From an uncultured Bacilli bacterium (GTDB lineage: Bacteria > Bacillota_I > Bacilli_A > RF39 > UBA660), in assembly GCA_910576985.1 (NCBI GenBank), contig CAJTLA010000019.1, positions 1 through 23,693 of the forward strand: a stretch of DNA of 23,693 nt, in the 5' to 3' direction. The first letter of the stretch is position 1. Every line of letters begins with the position of its first letter. Positions 13,363 to 22,052 of this stretch are shown here, in pieces. The position numbers and the translations under genes are program-made. The notes beneath the pieces were generated by a model that searched no databases, was not told the DNA's origin, and was given only the letters and a program-made list of their open reading frames with translations.

Positions 13363-14702
13363 TATACGGTTAGATTAAATGGGTCGGTTTGTGTTCCTGA
13401 TCCGTTTTTTATTTTTAAACTTTCTTTTAATACTACAACTGGTCTTATTTTTAGTTCTTTATTTACCATATCTGCATACAGTCTTCCATCTTCTAATACT
13501 GTAAAAACAGTTCCTTCTTCTGATGGTGTCATTAATGCATAATCAGAGAAATCGTCAATAAATAGGTCTGTCACTTGCAATAGTCCTATTTTTGCTCTTA
13601 CAGTTTCATAGTTTTCTACTTGATAGTTATATTTTTGTTCATTATTATAAGGCGATATTTTAAATGGATATTCTACTAAGTAGTCTTGATCCTTTAATGT
13701 TTTGTAATAAGTAGAGTTTAAATAATATCCAATATTTTTAGAAGATTCTATATCATAAATATTAGATGAAGTTGTTGAAAATGGTTTTTCTACTTCCTCT
13801 TCTTTTATTTTCACATAACCATCTAATGCGATTTTGATTCCAAAATCGTTGACATCTACAATTCTCCACATTTGATCACTATAGTTCACATAGTTTCCAA
13901 TTGATACATTTTTTAGTTCTTTGTCTGTTTTGGTTTCAAATTCTAATGGTTCTTCTATTGTTCCATTTCCTTTTGTGATTGTAAGATCTCCTTTAATCGT
14001 GATCATTGGTTTTATCCCATAACTATGATAGCTAGAACCTGAGAATGATTCATCAGTTACTAGTCCTTTTTGATTGATAAACCATATTTTCCCACCATTA
14101 CTAGGATTGACTGTCCAAAAGTTTTTTCCACTATTTAAATAACTTTTGCTTCCTGATGCTTTTAAGTATTCAAATATATTCATCATTGCAATTTTACTTG
14201 TTTTTTGTTCATTACAGCTAATTTTCTCTGCACTTTCAATGGTATCTACACAATAATGGGTATCTACTATATATTGCTTGCTGTTATTCAGTTTGTTATA
14301 AAATTCTTCGTTTAACCATTTATAGGCATAGGATTGCTCGAATTTGTCTGTTTGATATCCAAACACCATAGAGGTAAGTGGAGTTTCACTAATCATTGTA
14401 ATACTTTGATCTTGGTTTATTCTAACAATTCTCCATAGAATTCCAGAATATTCTATATAATTGTTACTAACAATTCCTTTATAATAATACGTATTATTAT
14501 CTTGATATAGTCCATCCCCAGAGGTTACTATATTCGATGGCTCAATTAATCTGCTTGCTAATGTTTGTTTTTGTTCTTGTTTCACTTTAGGATGTTCTAA
14601 ACGATAGTAATATATGAGACGGTATCCATAAATTCCACATAATGCTATCATAAATAAAATACTAGCAATCACAAATATTTTGGCAACTTTATTTTTTTTC
14701 AT
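13362..14702 (-). CDS. Membrane-anchored protein with two tandem WRIV-type domains (446 aa)
   Basis: A signal anchor (about residues 8-30) precedes two homologous extracellular halves. Each half opens with a related strand pair, NYIEYSGILWRIVRIN in the first and NYVNYSDQMWRIVDVN in the second. Each closes with a related end, KPMITIKGDLTITKGNG followed by EEPLEFE versus RPVVVLKESLKIKNGSG followed by TDPFNL. So the protein arose by an internal duplication. The fold resembles W-R-I/V modules (DUF6273-like) common on Bacillota surface proteins; no enzymatic residues are evident. ATG 14702 has GAGGAAC about 7 nt upstream; a TTG at 14714 is inside that site. It lies 26 nt after gpmI and is coupled to the glycosidase-like gene, suggesting a shared surface role (inference). 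Confidence 0.78.
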   Translation of the reverse strand: MKKNKVAKIFVIASILFMIALCGIYGYRLIYYYRLEHPKVKQEQKQTLASRLIEPSNIVTSGDGLYQDNNTYYYKGIVSNNYIEYSGILWRIVRINQDQSITMISETPLTSMVFGYQTDKFEQSYAYKWLNEEFYNKLNNSKQYIVDTHYCVDTIESAEKISCNEQKTSKIAMMNIFEYLKASGSKSYLNSGKNFWTVNPSNGGKIWFINQKGLVTDESFSGSSYHSYGIKPMITIKGDLTITKGNGTIEEPLEFETKTDKELKNVSIGNYVNYSDQMWRIVDVNDFGIKIALDGYVKIKEEEVEKPFSTTSSNIYDIESSKNIGYYLNSTYYKTLKDQDYLVEYPFKISPYNNEQKYNYQVENYETVRAKIGLLQVTDLFIDDFSDYALMTPSEEGTVFTVLEDGRLYADMVNKELKIRPVVVLKESLKIKNGSGTQTDPFNLTV

Positions 14703-14728
14703 ACTGTTCCTCAATTCTTTTATATATT

Positions 14729-16246
14729 TTATTTTTCCACAGGGTTATTTTTTTGAAATAAATTTTCTCCAGACATTTCCACAGGAATTGTGTAATTTAA
14801 TAAATTTAATAGGGTTGGAGCAATATCTCCTAGTTTTCCATTTTTTAATATTCCTTCTTGATTTATAATCAATGGTACTGGGGCTGTTGAATGACTGGTT
14901 ATAATATGGTCTTGTTCATCTAACATAGTATCCGCATTTCCATGATCTGCTGTAATTACAAAAATTCCATTTCGTTCGTTTATTTTATTGTATAGACGTC
15001 CTAAGCATTCATCTACAGTTTCTACTGCTTTTATAGTTGCACTAAAGTCTCCTGTATGCCCTACCATATCACCGTTAGCGTAGTTTAAAATAATCACATC
15101 ATAATGATTTTGGTCTAATTCTTGAATCAATCGATCCGTTATTTCTACTGCACTCATTTCTGGTTTTAAATCATAAGTGGCTACAGCTGGAGAAGCAATT
15201 AATATTTGTTTACAACCTGGCAATTCTTCTTGTTTTCCGCCATCAAAGAAATATGTTACATGAGGATACTTTTCGGTTTCTGCAATTCTTAATTGTGTAA
15301 GTCCTAATTTGCTAATATATTCTCCAAATGTGTTTGTTAAGTGTTCTAGTTGATATGCTGGTGTGGAAATCACTTCTTCACTCACTGGCATCATAGTTGT
15401 CATTTTTAAATTTTTTATTTCTTTTGTTTCAAATTCCTCGAATTTTGGATTTGTAATTGCACTGAAAAGTTCTCTTAAACGGTCTGGTCGAAAATTAAAG
15501 ACAATGATCCCATCATTTTCTTTTATTAATCCTTTTGAATCAATAATGGATGGAATTATAAATTCATCCGTAATATTACGTTTATAGTTTTCTAAAATCA
15601 CTTCTTTTGTAGTGTTGTAATGCTCTCCTACTCCATTTATGATTGCATCGTAAGCTTTTTTTATTCTTTCCCAACGATTATCACGATCCATTGCATAATA
15701 TCTACCTGATATGGTTGCGATAGAGCCAATTTTTAATTGTTTTAGTTTTTGTTCTAATTGTTCTATATAAGTCATAGCAATATTCGGAAGTGTATCTCTA
15801 CCATCTGTAAAAACATGAATATAAACTTTTTCAATTCCATTTGTTTTTATCATATCTAAAAGTCCAAATAGATGATCAATATGGGAATGAATCCCTCCAT
15901 CACTCACTAATCCAAGTAAATGTAAGGTCGAACCATTTTCTTTTACATGGTTCATTGTTTCTAATAATGGTTTATTATGTAAAATTAATTTTTCTTTTAT
16001 TTGCTTATGGATTAATTGTAATGGCTGATACATAATTCTTCCTGCACCAATATTCATATGTCCTACTTCACTATTTCCCATTTGTCCATGTGGTAATCCT
16101 ACAAGTTCTCCACTTGCTTCTAATAAGGAGTGTGGATAATGATTCCATAGGTAATCAAAATTTGGGGTTTTTGCTTGTTTAAAGGCATTTCCATGAGTTT
16201 CTTCTCTCATTCCCATTCCATCTAATATACATAATAATAGTGACAT
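14729..16246 (-). CDS. gpmI: 2,3-bisphosphoglycerate-independent phosphoglycerate mutase (505 aa)
   Basis: It interconverts 3- and 2-phosphoglycerate in glycolysis using two Mn ions and a phosphoserine intermediate. The metal-binding ILDGMG sits at residues 7-12 and the catalytic Ser59 lies in GNSEVGHMNIGAGR (57-70). Also present are YANGDMVGHTGD and ITADHGNAD, which complete the second metal site. Length is typical (about 510). AGGAG touches the first ATG (16255), so the second ATG at 16246, with 9-nt spacing, is the better start. It leads an operon with two surface proteins, an unusual partnership. Confidence 0.96.
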   Translation of the reverse strand: MSLLLCILDGMGMREETHGNAFKQAKTPNFDYLWNHYPHSLLEASGELVGLPHGQMGNSEVGHMNIGAGRIMYQPLQLIHKQIKEKLILHNKPLLETMNHVKENGSTLHLLGLVSDGGIHSHIDHLFGLLDMIKTNGIEKVYIHVFTDGRDTLPNIAMTYIEQLEQKLKQLKIGSIATISGRYYAMDRDNRWERIKKAYDAIINGVGEHYNTTKEVILENYKRNITDEFIIPSIIDSKGLIKENDGIIVFNFRPDRLRELFSAITNPKFEEFETKEIKNLKMTTMMPVSEEVISTPAYQLEHLTNTFGEYISKLGLTQLRIAETEKYPHVTYFFDGGKQEELPGCKQILIASPAVATYDLKPEMSAVEITDRLIQELDQNHYDVIILNYANGDMVGHTGDFSATIKAVETVDECLGRLYNKINERNGIFVITADHGNADTMLDEQDHIITSHSTAPVPLIINQEGILKNGKLGDIAPTLLNLLNYTIPVEMSGENLFQKNNPVEK

Positions 16247-16270
16247 TTGTATCATCTCCTATACAATTTT

Positions 16271-16299
16271 AACATAGAATGAGAAAAAAATTAAGTCAA
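16271..16299 (-). promoter_or_regulatory. gpmI promoter
   Basis: Minus strand: TTGACT (16294-16299), a 17-nt spacer, TATGTT (16271-16276). The leader to the gpmI start is only about 18 nt. Confidence 0.75.
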
Positions 16300-16315
16300 A
16301 AAAAGGAATTCCTTT
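16298..16315 (-). terminator. Weak terminator after the helicase gene
   Basis: AAAGG-AATT-CCTTT is a short palindrome followed on the minus strand by a T-run. It abuts the gpmI promoter. The stem is only 5 bp; the alternative CAAAAATT/AATTTTTG pair just upstream could add to it. Confidence 0.4.
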
Positions 16316-16391
16316 CATCTTTCAAAAATTTTTTTAAGAATTTTTGTTACATGAATTTCTTACAAATGGTCTCTATTCTATTTTTCCTTCA

Positions 16392-17837
16392 TCATTTTGC
16401 AGTTATATTCATTTTCTTTATTTCTTGTATAAATGGGGATGGATTTTTTTTTGAATACATAATGAAAACATGGTTTTTCGTTCTTGTTAATGCAACATAG
16501 AAAAGTCTTCGTTCTTCTGCATAGGGGTACGATTTGTCTATGGATTCTACTGTTTTTAATAGTTTATCAATTTTTTTGTTTGTAGGAAATCCGTAGATTC
16601 CTCGATTACCATTTAATAAAATGACTTCATCTGCACCTAATCCTTTGGAACTATGAACGGTTAGAAATTCAATATATAAATTGGGACATTTAGAATACAT
16701 AATTTTTGAATTTTTTTGATTTAAAAATGGAAATTGTTGAATATTAAAGTCTTGATGATAACGTCCTAATAAAAAAATGGTTGAGTGTTCTCTAAATGTT
16801 GATATATGTTCTAATATTTTTTGAAGTTGCTTCGCTAGATCATTTTGATATGGTACTAAAATCATTGGATTTTTGAGATGTTTTGATGAAAATAGTTGTT
16901 TCTTTATTTGTGATGGATTTTTCATGACAAATGTTCCTGCAATATCAATTAATTCTTGACTATTTCTATATGTGTTCGTTATTTTTAGTTGTTTGGCTTG
17001 TGGGAAAAAGGTTTCAAATTTTATAAATAAAGAAATTTCTGAACCTGAAAATCCAAAGATGGATTGCCAATCATCTCCGACTACAATTAAGTGACAGTGA
17101 AAATGTTTTTTTAATTCTTGTAATAGTAAAAATCGATCTCTAGAAATATCCTGATATTCATCTACAATGATATATCGATAGTTCAATGAAACTTGTTTCT
17201 TTGAAATACATTCTATTGATTTTAAAATCATGTCTTCAAAATCAATTTCATTTTTTAATGTTAAGCAATTATCATAATAAGAGATTAAATTCTTGAAAAA
17301 GGATTTCCAGAATTTAGATAATTTCATCTTTGAAATGTTTGGTCTTCCTTTCATTTTATAGTTTTTTATAAAGGTTTCACAAAGTAATATTAATTTCGAT
17401 TGGTCTTTTTTGATGCGGTATTTTCTTGTATAAAATAAATAGCTATATTTTTTATTTGTTTTTAATTGATTGCAATAATTTTGAATGATTGGTTTGGGGT
17501 CTGATTGAATTTGGTATTTTTTTCCTTTCAACAGTTTCATGCCTAATTTGTGAAAGGTTAAAATTGAAATTGGTAATGAAAATTGTTTTTGAATTCGTTC
17601 TTTTAATTCTTCTGTGGCTTTATTTGTATAAGAGATTAATAATATTTCATTTGGTTTTACTTTTTCTATTTCAATTAAATATTTTACTTTTGCTACCATG
17701 GTCGTTGTTTTTCCACTTCCTGCTCCTGCAATTACAAATAAGTCTCCTGGTGTTGTTATCACTTTCTTTTGTTCTTGATCTAAATAAATATTAGGATCTA
17801 CTTTGTCAAAAATGTGTTCTAAATAATCTTTTTTCAT
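16392..17837 (-). CDS. Short UvrD/PcrA-like (superfamily 1A) DNA helicase (481 aa)
   Basis: It is an ATP-driven 3'-5' DNA translocase by family. Helicase motifs occur in order: Walker A GAGSGKTT (38-45), SYTNKATEEL (motif Ia), IIVDEYQD (Walker B, about 223-230), VGDDWQSIFGFSGS (III), TNTYRNSQEL (IV), FLTVHSSKGLGADEVILLN (V) and RRLFYVALTRTK (VI). At 481 aa it is much shorter than UvrD/PcrA (about 720) and lacks most of the 1B/2B insertions and the C-terminal extension, yet all motifs are intact, so it is a compact form rather than a fragment. The start lacks a ribosome site and lies 8 nt after a TATAAT, so the mRNA may be leaderless. An ATG six bases upstream (17843) is in frame. Confidence 0.9.
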   Translation of the reverse strand: MKKDYLEHIFDKVDPNIYLDQEQKKVITTPGDLFVIAGAGSGKTTTMVAKVKYLIEIEKVKPNEILLISYTNKATEELKERIQKQFSLPISILTFHKLGMKLLKGKKYQIQSDPKPIIQNYCNQLKTNKKYSYLFYTRKYRIKKDQSKLILLCETFIKNYKMKGRPNISKMKLSKFWKSFFKNLISYYDNCLTLKNEIDFEDMILKSIECISKKQVSLNYRYIIVDEYQDISRDRFLLLQELKKHFHCHLIVVGDDWQSIFGFSGSEISLFIKFETFFPQAKQLKITNTYRNSQELIDIAGTFVMKNPSQIKKQLFSSKHLKNPMILVPYQNDLAKQLQKILEHISTFREHSTIFLLGRYHQDFNIQQFPFLNQKNSKIMYSKCPNLYIEFLTVHSSKGLGADEVILLNGNRGIYGFPTNKKIDKLLKTVESIDKSYPYAEERRLFYVALTRTKNHVFIMYSKKNPSPFIQEIKKMNITAK

Positions 17838-17845
17838 AGTCATCT

Positions 17846-17851
17846 ATTATA
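17846..17851 (-). promoter_or_regulatory. -10 box immediately before the helicase start
   Basis: A perfect TATAAT on the minus strand ends 8 nt before the preferred ATG. The matching -35 region (ATGTGG at 17-nt spacing) is poor. The predicted start site falls within a couple of bases of the ATG. Confidence 0.5.
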
Positions 17852-17929
17852 CTATTGTTTTGGGTTTTCCACATATTTATTTTTTATTTTAAAAATTTGA
17901 CATTAGAAATGTTTTTTTTTCCACAATAA

Positions 17930-17955
17930 AAGAGGAAAATTTAACGTTTCCTCTT
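17930..17955 (-). terminator. Terminator of the trpS operon
   Basis: AAGAGGAAA (17930-17938) pairs with TTTCCTCTT (17947-17955) over 9 bp, followed on the minus strand by TTATT. It overlaps the trpS stop codon. Confidence 0.75.
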
Positions 17956-18976
17956 ATTGTTCTTGTTCAAAATAATCAATTTGCATATTTTTTTTAACTT
18001 TTTCCATTACTTGTTTTGAAATAGCTCTTGCTTTTTTATTTCCATCTTTTAAAATTTGGTCTACTTCTTCTGGATGTGATTCATAATAATGTCTTTTTTC
18101 CTTAATTGGTTTTAAAAATTCCATCATCACTTGAATCAATTCTTTTTTACAGGCAACACAGCCACGTTTTCCTTGTTTGCATTCTGTACAAACGGTTTCT
18201 AAGTTTTGATTGTTTAGTAGTTGATGATAATAATATACCATACATACTTCTGGATTTGCTGGATCATCTTTTTTGATTTTATTAGGGTCTGTAACAGCTC
18301 CCATGATTTTCTTTTCTATTTCTTCTTTTGAGTCAGATAAATAAATAGCATTTCCTAAACTTTTCCCCATTTTTTCATTTCCATCTAATCCTTTAATTCT
18401 TGGATTATTACTTAATACAGGTTCTGGCATCATTAAAGTGTCACCATAAATCGAATTAAATTTATGGACGATCTCTCTTGTTTGTTCTATTAGTGGCAAT
18501 TGATCTTCTCCAACGGGAACACACGCACCTTCAAATGCTGTGATATCTGCTGCTTGACTGACTGGATATCCTACAAATCCATATGTTACACTTTCTCCAC
18601 TATTTCCAAATAGTTCTTTTTTCTGTTTAATTTCTGTTTTTACGGTTGGATTTCTGTATAATCTAGACATTGTCACTAGGTTGGAATAAAATACTGTTAA
18701 TTCGGCAATTTCTGGAATCGTCGATTGAATAAAAATAGTAGATATTTCAGGATTGATTCCTAAGGATAATAAGTCAATCGTAACTTCTCTTACATTGATT
18801 CTGATTTTTTCTGGATTTGAAAAATTATCTGTCAGTCCTTGTACATCAGCAATTTCAAAGAATGAATGATATTCATTTTGTAATTTTACCCAATTACAAA
18901 CAGCACCAAAATAATGACCCAAATGGAGTTTTCCTGTTGGTCTAATTCCTGTTAAAATACGTTTTTTTTCATTCAT
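17954..18976 (-). CDS. trpS: Tryptophanyl-tRNA synthetase with a four-cysteine cluster (340 aa)
   Basis: It is a class I synthetase that charges tRNA-Trp. The HIGH-type signature is PTGKLHLGHY near residue 13 and the KMSKS-type loop is NEKMGKS (about 200-206). It carries cysteines at 245, 263, 266, 273 and 276. The spacing C266-x6-C273-x2-C276, with a distal C245, closely matches the [4Fe-4S] or metal motif of Thermotoga maritima TrpRS (C-x22-C-x6-C-x2-C). The start is ATG 18976 with GAGGTG 6 nt before it; a GTG at 18985 would remove that site. It overlaps the end of the upstream gene by 8 nt, so translation is probably coupled. It is last in the lipase operon and has no T-box. Confidence 0.95.
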   Translation of the reverse strand: MNEKKRILTGIRPTGKLHLGHYFGAVCNWVKLQNEYHSFFEIADVQGLTDNFSNPEKIRINVREVTIDLLSLGINPEISTIFIQSTIPEIAELTVFYSNLVTMSRLYRNPTVKTEIKQKKELFGNSGESVTYGFVGYPVSQAADITAFEGACVPVGEDQLPLIEQTREIVHKFNSIYGDTLMMPEPVLSNNPRIKGLDGNEKMGKSLGNAIYLSDSKEEIEKKIMGAVTDPNKIKKDDPANPEVCMVYYYHQLLNNQNLETVCTECKQGKRGCVACKKELIQVMMEFLKPIKEKRHYYESHPEEVDQILKDGNKKARAISKQVMEKVKKNMQIDYFEQEQ

Positions 18977-20648
18977 TTTTTTCACCTCGTTTTATATAAC
19001 TGATTGTTCCTTTTTCTTGTTTTTTTATTTGCATTTCTATTTGTTCATTTAAATTTGCTAGTTCTATTAAAAGGCTTTGATAATACTCTAATTGGTCTTG
19101 TGGAATATGAGGTTTGAATTCTTCAAACGACTGTCTTAAAAGATCTACATCGGTTACAGTCCATCCTGTTTCAAAATAACGTAATAACAGCCATGATTGA
19201 TCTTTCAATAATTCAAATAACATTCTTTTTCGTTCAATATACAATTTCCAATCTTGTTTTTCTAATAATTGATTTAATTTTTCAAAGTTTCTTTTTGCAT
19301 AACTTTCTCTATCAATTAAAATAATTGGAAGTCCTAATATTTTTTTGATATTCATATCTGCGAATGAAATAGTATCAATGGCAACAATTGCTTTTGGTAC
19401 TAATTCTTTTCCTCTTACAATGCAATGTCTTTCTTCATATGAGAGGGCGGTAATGTCTTCGAATGCAATCATGCAATCATCTGGGCTATTGAAGAATAAA
19501 TCGTTTTGAATGGTAGTATCTACAAATTTTTCACGTTTTTTTATACATTTTTGTTCGTAATCTTTTAAACTCATTGTAATAAAAATAAAAGAGGAGTCGT
19601 GCAAAGTAATCAGCTCTGCGTTTGGTCCAAATGAAAATGCTGATTTTTGTAAATTAAAGTTTCTTATCGTTTTCATGCTTGCAATAATTGGCTCTAAATC
19701 AATCCGAAAGTCACCGATTTGTTTAAATTTCGCATATAATTTTTGGGTTAAAACGATTGGAAATCTAGTTTCATAAAGTTGTTCTAATAATGCATATTTA
19801 TCATCTTCACTTGGTGTGATTTTTGGGAAAATCGCTTCAAATTCAGCATAACTCATTCCTAAAAAAATTTTTGTGAAAAAGTTCTTTAAATCTTCTAAAT
19901 TTTTTTCATTTAATTCTTCTTGATTGATATTTCCATATGATTCTCTTAATTTTATGAGCAATTTAGAACGATTTTTTAATAATTCTTCTAATGGTGTTTC
20001 ACTTAACAATTCTCTATTTTCATTAAAACAGGCCATCAAATTTGAAAATAATATTTCTTCGCTACTACATTCTAATATTTTGAGTAATTTATAGAATGAT
20101 TCATAATTTTTTGGTTCTAAAATGTTAAATATTCCTACACATTCGTTTGGATAACGCTTTTGAATCATCTGAAGTATTTGAAAAGCATATGAGTTTGGGT
20201 TTAAACATTGATCAAGGTATGTTTTTAATGATTCTGTTATGATAATATTTCTCAACATGTATTCTTTGATCCAATGTTGTTTCAATAATGAGGTCCATCT
20301 TTTTAAATCATCTATGCTAATCAAATCTGACCAAATAAAATTACGATAACGTGCGGAAATGGTACCAATTTGTTGATGAAGAAAATATAATTTTTCTCTA
20401 ATTTCAGTAGCACGAATTCCACACTGTAATAATGTAATATCACTATAGCGAATATAGCTGGCTAAAAAAGGAATATCATATGCTGATAGGTATTCTTCAT
20501 CAAGTTTTTCAATGGGAAGATGAAAATATGGATAGTCAGGATATTTGGCTATAAAATAAATAATTAAATCACCTAGTTTTTTTTGTTCAAATTCTTTGAT
20601 TATTTCTTTTTTTAATATGCTATTGATTATTTCTTTTTGATTTGTCAT
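18969..20648 (-). CDS. Unrecognised cytosolic protein (559 aa)
   Basis: I do not recognise the family. There is no signal peptide or membrane helix. It is rich in Leu/Ile/Glu/Lys and mostly predicted helical through about residue 300. A later alpha/beta-like part contains PNAELITLHDSSFIFITM and then KAIVAIDTISFADMNIKKILGLPIILID (about 428-455), a pattern reminiscent of Bacillota proteins of unknown role with a conserved D-x-I plus LPIILI(D/N)R motif. The C-terminus is a long charged helix. GGAG lies 11 nt before the ATG; a TTG directly in front (20651) has better spacing and could be the true start. It lies between a patatin-like lipase and trpS in one operon. Confidence 0.72.
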   Translation of the reverse strand: MTNQKEIINSILKKEIIKEFEQKKLGDLIIYFIAKYPDYPYFHLPIEKLDEEYLSAYDIPFLASYIRYSDITLLQCGIRATEIREKLYFLHQQIGTISARYRNFIWSDLISIDDLKRWTSLLKQHWIKEYMLRNIIITESLKTYLDQCLNPNSYAFQILQMIQKRYPNECVGIFNILEPKNYESFYKLLKILECSSEEILFSNLMACFNENRELLSETPLEELLKNRSKLLIKLRESYGNINQEELNEKNLEDLKNFFTKIFLGMSYAEFEAIFPKITPSEDDKYALLEQLYETRFPIVLTQKLYAKFKQIGDFRIDLEPIIASMKTIRNFNLQKSAFSFGPNAELITLHDSSFIFITMSLKDYEQKCIKKREKFVDTTIQNDLFFNSPDDCMIAFEDITALSYEERHCIVRGKELVPKAIVAIDTISFADMNIKKILGLPIILIDRESYAKRNFEKLNQLLEKQDWKLYIERKRMLFELLKDQSWLLLRYFETGWTVTDVDLLRQSFEEFKPHIPQDQLEYYQSLLIELANLNEQIEMQIKKQEKGTISYIKRGEKNE

Positions 20649-20664
20649 CAAAATTTCACTCCTA

Positions 20665-21957
20665 TTATGAAAGGATATGATATTGTTCGTTCAATAAGTA
20701 TAAATATATCGTTGCGATAAATTCTTTTGGGAACAATAAGGCATATCCACAATATTCAATTTTTTCTTTTTTATTTTTTGGAATTTTTTCCATTCTGTGA
20801 TATAAAAAGTGCAAAAGTGTTCCTGTTCTTCGTAACGATTGCACTTTTTTTTGTTTAATTTTTTCTTCTATTTGTTTGGTGTCTGTCGATTCTACTGTTG
20901 AAAAATGGTATAATATTTCTTTTGCAAAATCTTTCATTTTATAGATTTTTGTGTCATCTATTTTTAATGATATTCCAAGCAATTCTACAATTTCATAAAA
21001 TAGTTGTTTCTTTTTTTCTCCTGTTTCATCCTTTAAAAGTTTATGAAAAACAGATAATTTTAGAAGTTGTTCAAAAACAGGGGAATGATCACTAGGTTGT
21101 AGTTTTGATTGAATCATCTGTTCTAGTTTTTGCTTGTTGTCTTCATATTCTCTGAGTAATTGTTTGGGATAAAATGTGTAGAGATTTCCTTCTAATTTAC
21201 CAAATGCTTTCATTGTATCATAATATCCATATTGAATTGATTTTCTTGAAAGTTCTTCTTCAAATACTAAAATAGATGCAGTTCTATGTTTTGGTTCAAT
21301 ATAAGTAATTTTAACATTTTTATTTTTTACTTTTCTTTTTACACCGATTGCGTTTAAATCAACCGCAATTATTTCTGTTGCGCCTAAGGAAATGGCTAGA
21401 TTAATAGGAAGATTATCGGAATATCCGCCATCAATGTAATATTCTCCATCGATTTTCTTTTTTGGAAAAGCTGGATAACAAGAGGCAGAAGCAATGATAT
21501 ACTGTGGTGCATTTTTTTCATTCATCTTTTGTTTGGTAATTTCTAGTGTTTTTCTAGAGGTTAAGTTATAGGTAACAATTCCAAAGTCAATAGAGGAGCG
21601 AAAAAAGCGTAATGGTCTATAATAGCGGTAAATGAGTTGCTCAAAGCGACTAATATCAATCCCACCATTTTTAAAAAAGCTCACTGCATATTTTTGATAT
21701 ACTTTTCCTTTTCCAAGTAATCCGTTTGTTTTGGTTGGAAATTGTTCATAAAACAGTTGATTAAAATTTATATGGCTCCATAGTTTTAGACATCTGTGAT
21801 AGTCTTTTTGTACCATCATCATTCCATTTAAGGCTCCTACTGAAGTTCCTGTTACAATCTGATAATGAAAACGTAGCTTTCTTAGTGCTTTCCAAACGCC
21901 TACTTGATAGGCCCCTTTGGCGCCTCCTCCAGATAAAACAACAGCTCGTTTCTTCAA
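20665..21957 (-). CDS. Patatin-like phospholipase (430 aa)
   Basis: It is a serine lipid acyl hydrolase of the patatin fold, using a Ser-Asp dyad. The oxyanion motif GGGAKG is at residues 10-15, the nucleophile Ser39 lies in GTSVG (37-41), and the Asp lies in DGG (176-178) followed by YSDNLPI. The catalytic domain covers about 1-205. The C-terminal half (about 210-430) is an extra Lys/Glu-rich helical region with an unrecognised role. There is no signal peptide, so it acts in the cytosol or at the inner face of the membrane. The start is TTG, supported by AGGAGG at 7-nt spacing and by a promoter just upstream. It is the first gene of the operon with the 559-aa protein and trpS. Confidence 0.9.
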   Translation of the reverse strand: MKKRAVVLSGGGAKGAYQVGVWKALRKLRFHYQIVTGTSVGALNGMMMVQKDYHRCLKLWSHINFNQLFYEQFPTKTNGLLGKGKVYQKYAVSFFKNGGIDISRFEQLIYRYYRPLRFFRSSIDFGIVTYNLTSRKTLEITKQKMNEKNAPQYIIASASCYPAFPKKKIDGEYYIDGGYSDNLPINLAISLGATEIIAVDLNAIGVKRKVKNKNVKITYIEPKHRTASILVFEEELSRKSIQYGYYDTMKAFGKLEGNLYTFYPKQLLREYEDNKQKLEQMIQSKLQPSDHSPVFEQLLKLSVFHKLLKDETGEKKKQLFYEIVELLGISLKIDDTKIYKMKDFAKEILYHFSTVESTDTKQIEEKIKQKKVQSLRRTGTLLHFLYHRMEKIPKNKKEKIEYCGYALLFPKEFIATIYLYLLNEQYHILS

Positions 21958-21980
21958 TATTCCACCTCCTAAGCGCTCCT

Positions 21981-21989
21981 ATTATACCA
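21981..21989 (-). promoter_or_regulatory. Extended -10 promoter of the lipase operon
   Basis: Minus strand TGGTATAAT. The -35 region is T-rich without a good hexamer. The leader before the TTG start is about 17 nt. Confidence 0.65.
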
Positions 21990-22025
21990 CGAATTTTGGG
22001 AAAATAAAAATTTTTGTTGCTTGTG

Positions 22026-22052
22026 AAAAAATAAAGAACTAAATACTTTATT
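22026..22052 (-). terminator. Terminator of the 425-aa gene
   Basis: AATAAAG/CTTTATT (22030-22036 with 22046-22052) is followed on the minus strand by TTTT. It contains the stop codon. Confidence 0.7.

Noticed and set aside
17489..17794. Plus-strand Leu/Phe-rich frame inside the helicase gene
   Set aside because: It is an antisense artefact of Lys/Glu/Asn-rich coding; the helicase motifs on the other strand are unambiguous.
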